A stretch of DNA of 64,000 bases from Adenanthera pavonina (Eukaryota > Streptophyta > Magnoliopsida > Fabales > Fabaceae), in contig JAIVEN010000024.1 of NCBI GenBank assembly GCA_026686845.1, positions 12,263,501-12,327,500 of the forward strand, given 5' to 3'. Made by a program: the position numbers and the translations under genes. A model generated the notes under the pieces. That model searched no databases. It saw nothing but the letters and a program-made list of their open reading frames with translations, and had not been told where the DNA came from. Shown here piece by piece: positions 61,501-64,000 of this stretch (position 1 is its first letter; the number at the start of each line of letters is the position of its first letter).

Positions 61501-63320
61501 AAGGCAGCAAGCTCCAATAAGGTGTGTATTACTGATACTTAAGTCATCTCCAAGTCTATAGGATCTAAGTCCGAATCCAAGTGGAAGCCAAAATTGATTA
61601 ATAAAGACAATGCAGCAAGCACCAATTACGTTTAGATCAGTGGTATAGGAGTCATCTCTAAGCCCTAAAGATCTGAGTCTGAATCCATGTTGAAGCAAAA
61701 ACAGGCAAAGAACAAAGACAAGGCAGCAAGCAAAGTGCAGGTCTGAAATTACCTTAACTTTATAGGTATCATCCACCAAAAGATTTGGAGACTTAAGATC
61801 TCTATGAACAATGGGTGGTCTCATTTGATGAAGGTAATTCATTCCACTTGCCTGAACAAGATAGGTAACAGGTCAAAAGTATTATTCCGCGTTTGATGGA
61901 AAAAGACAGAGAAACAGCAAGACTAGCAGCATTTTCCCAACGAATATATACCACATCATAAGCCATACTTAACCGACGCTTCTCACTGAGAACTAATCTA
62001 GCATCTGGCATGCGCAGAAGTTCAAACAAGCTTCCTCTGCAATTCATAACAGACTGTTTTTGCTTGGTGACATTCTAATTTCAATCTCAAGCACAAAAGT
62101 GAAGAGGACTTCAAAGAAGATCATTCTAGAAAATCACTGCACCTTGATAAATATTCTGTCACTATTGACAAGTTAGGTTGTTGAAAAACTGCACCCATGA
62201 AAAGAACAATGTTTGGATGCCGCAGACGTTTCATGAGTGCGACCTAAGATACAGACTGAGATATTGAAGGGAAATTGGGTAAAATAATAAATACATACAC
62301 AAAATTTACTACAAAGTATACCTCCTTTCTAAATTCTTCATATCGTTCTGCATCAAAACCTTGAACCTTAAGAATTTTCACAGCAACATCCTAAAAATTA
62401 CATGCTCTGGATTAATTAATCAGATTAGATACCATCACCTCTTCCCCAAACCACCACCCCCCCCCAAAAAAAAAAATAAAAAGAAAAGAAGAAATAAAAG
62501 AAAGGAATAGCATGGGAACATAACAAACACAATAATAGATAATGATATCCTTAGAAAATAATTGCTATATTGGTAAGTAGTTCTTTTATTTTTGGACTAC
62601 TTTCTTCAACAATTTTTTTTTTTTAAATTTCATCTGTACAGTTTCCTACTAGAAAAATGTCTTGTCATAGACTACTTATGTCTTAATTGATAAGCCTGAA
62701 CCACAAAGCTAGGGAAAATTAAATCCTTACAGAACCATGCCAATCCGCGCGAAGGACAGTTCCAAATGAACCTGAAATGTAGTTGCCATTCAAATTTATT
62801 TATATTCTTTCATGATACATTTCACTGAGATATATAAAAATGAGTGGAGCAGAATCCAGAATCTTTTCAGTATGAACATCATGAGGTGTCAAATAATATA
62901 CCTGTTCCAATTCTCTCTTTCAATGTAAGTTCACTCCATAAAATGTCCAGATCATCCTCATCAAAATCAACCCCATGATTTGGACAATCCAGGAGCGACT
63001 GGTTTCTTTTTTGGAATAATGCATACTCTTCTGTAAAAAGAAATTAGTAAGAAGGCATAATAAATGGATACCACACAATGCCAATGAAGTATGCAACAAT
63101 AGAACCTCCAGGCAGAGTAAGATTATTGAGCTTACGAATTATGAAAAGATTTGGTCACTTAAACATTAATAACTTTTAATGACAGGGTGATCTGCTCCTT
63201 AGCATAGAAGTGATTCATTCTTACTCAAAGCAGTCAGATGAATGTTCCCACCTTCATAGTTTGCATTGAAAGCTTCAGTAGGCTTTTGACTGATTCCATC
63301 ATTGTGATCAATTGCACCAC
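58592..63320 (-). CDS. CTR1-like Raf-type protein kinase (MAPKKK family), 3' eleven exons
   Basis: Exons fitted by GT-AG sites and reading phase, 5' to 3': 63320-63252, 63030-62902, 62771-62731, 62390-62322, 62243-62143, 62036-61952, 61851-61753, 59970-59902, 59785-59654, 59347-59253 and 58667-58592 (TGA). They join to about 320 residues with an entire kinase domain. It has the glycine loop GTGSFG, the ATP lysine in VAVKIL, the catalytic loop HRDLKSPN, CDFGLSR, APE in PEWMAPEV, and the final CWANEPKSRPSF, which is Raf/CTR1-like. CTR1-type kinases act at the ER or cytosol. CTR1 itself represses ethylene signalling, but several plant paralogues do other jobs, so the pathway is not assigned. All key catalytic residues are present. 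The 1782-bp intron (59971-61752) is by far the longest. The 63320 boundary is the least certain. The N-terminal regulatory part lies beyond the right edge. Confidence 0.92.
60574..60604. repeat. AAAT microsatellite in the long kinase intron
   Basis: About six AAAT units. The intron otherwise shows no delimitable element. Confidence 0.85.
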
Positions 63321-64000
63321 CTGACATGGTGGAAATCAGTACTTGTAGTATTATTTCACCATTCACCATTTGCAACATATACATAAGTGTCAAGATTTCT
63401 CACGTGACAATATTGCAGGAGACAAACCATGCGAGACTGTAGATATCTATGTCAGAATTGGAAATTTGATGAAGAAAAAATAGAACAAATTTACCACCTA
63501 TTAAAATAATAAACACTGTAGTTCATCACAAAAAAAAAACAACACTGTATGAGCATACCACATGCAACTGTTAATATTGTGACACTGCAGAAGTTACTAA
63601 GATAGAAAAACCATTGCATTCAAGCAGATGCTATAACCTGTTAACAAGCATGAGCCATAATGCATTGCCTAGTTGACATATTCTAAAATATCCTAAATCT
63701 GACCAGAGAATCCAAGCCTGATTCCAGCCAATATTTTTACGCTAAGAACCTGTTTCTCTGCAATGAGCCATTGGGTGATCAAGGATCAGCACTGATACCC
63801 AATGGCTAATTCCTTTTTGGAGAGACTCTCCTCACTTGAGCTCATCCCTATGATTTTGGCCAATCCCATTCATTGTATTGATGTATTTTTAATTTTATTA
63901 GGCTCTCTATCAGCCCTGCATATAAGACTCAGAACTGAGCCACTGTAAAGAAGGCTTATTTCAAATGAAATACTGCCTATTAATTAAAATATTTACACCA
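63321..64000. other. Upstream kinase intron, with an inverted repeat at 63766-63807
   Basis: No further kinase exon is recognisable here, so it is probably intron. The hairpin AGCCATTGGGT-GATCA / TGAT-ACCCAATGGCT (one bulge, 11-nt loop) stands out against the AT-rich background. Confidence 0.5.

Overview
This window is nuclear DNA from a flowering plant, almost certainly a eudicot. It has AT-rich intergenic DNA (poly-A/T runs, TA microsatellites), GT-AG introns, a cutin-type cytochrome P450 (CYP77A), a CTR1-like Raf kinase and plant-type transposons. The species cannot be named from the sequence. Only about 5 of the 64 kb is host gene. The rest is a transposon graveyard in which several insertions can be delimited to the base by target-site duplications (TSDs).

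Host genes. The 3' end of a RING-H2 ubiquitin-ligase gene runs off the left edge (1-384, +). An intronless CYP77A P450 lies at 34487-36034 (-). A tRNA-Arg(UCG) with an odd anticodon stem is at 49292-49365 (+). A small plastid-targeted membrane protein is at 53898-54377 (+). The 3' eleven coding exons of a CTR1-like protein kinase lie at 58592-63320 (-), and the gene continues past the right edge. These genes do not form a pathway or cluster; they are separated by repeats.

0.95-11.0 kb is one large Helitron on the minus strand, with both ends visible. It carries an RPA-like single-strand-binding gene and a multi-exon Rep-helicase gene. Both keep recognisable motifs (HUH, two tyrosines, Walker A/B) but are broken by stops and frameshifts. 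Two separate tandem-repeat arrays inside it share a core.

11-30 kb is a patchwork of small DNA transposons: TA-flanked Stowaway-like elements, TTA/TAA-flanked Tourist-like elements including a tandem array, hAT-like elements with 8-bp TSDs, a 5'-truncated LINE, and an element holding three tandem hairpins. A 2.7-kb Mutator-like element (25.4-28.1 kb) contains three of these nested inside it.

30-34 kb holds an unclassified repeat with four copies of an 83-bp unit. 36-49 kb holds a Pack-MULE-like element (878 bp, about 217-bp terminal inverted repeats, perfect 9-bp TSD) nested in an older element, a second truncated LINE, and a 2.0-kb gag/pol-less Copia-type LTR element with a perfect 5-bp TSD. 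The Copia-type element contains an inverted duplication of its own 3' end, making a hairpin with arms of about 320 bp. 50-53 kb is repeat-like DNA without coding capacity.

The most unusual structures are the Copia-derived long hairpin (42.5-44.5 kb), the tandem hairpins at 14.4-14.6 kb, the tandem Tourist array at 28.7-30.0 kb, and the nested Pack-MULE-like element.
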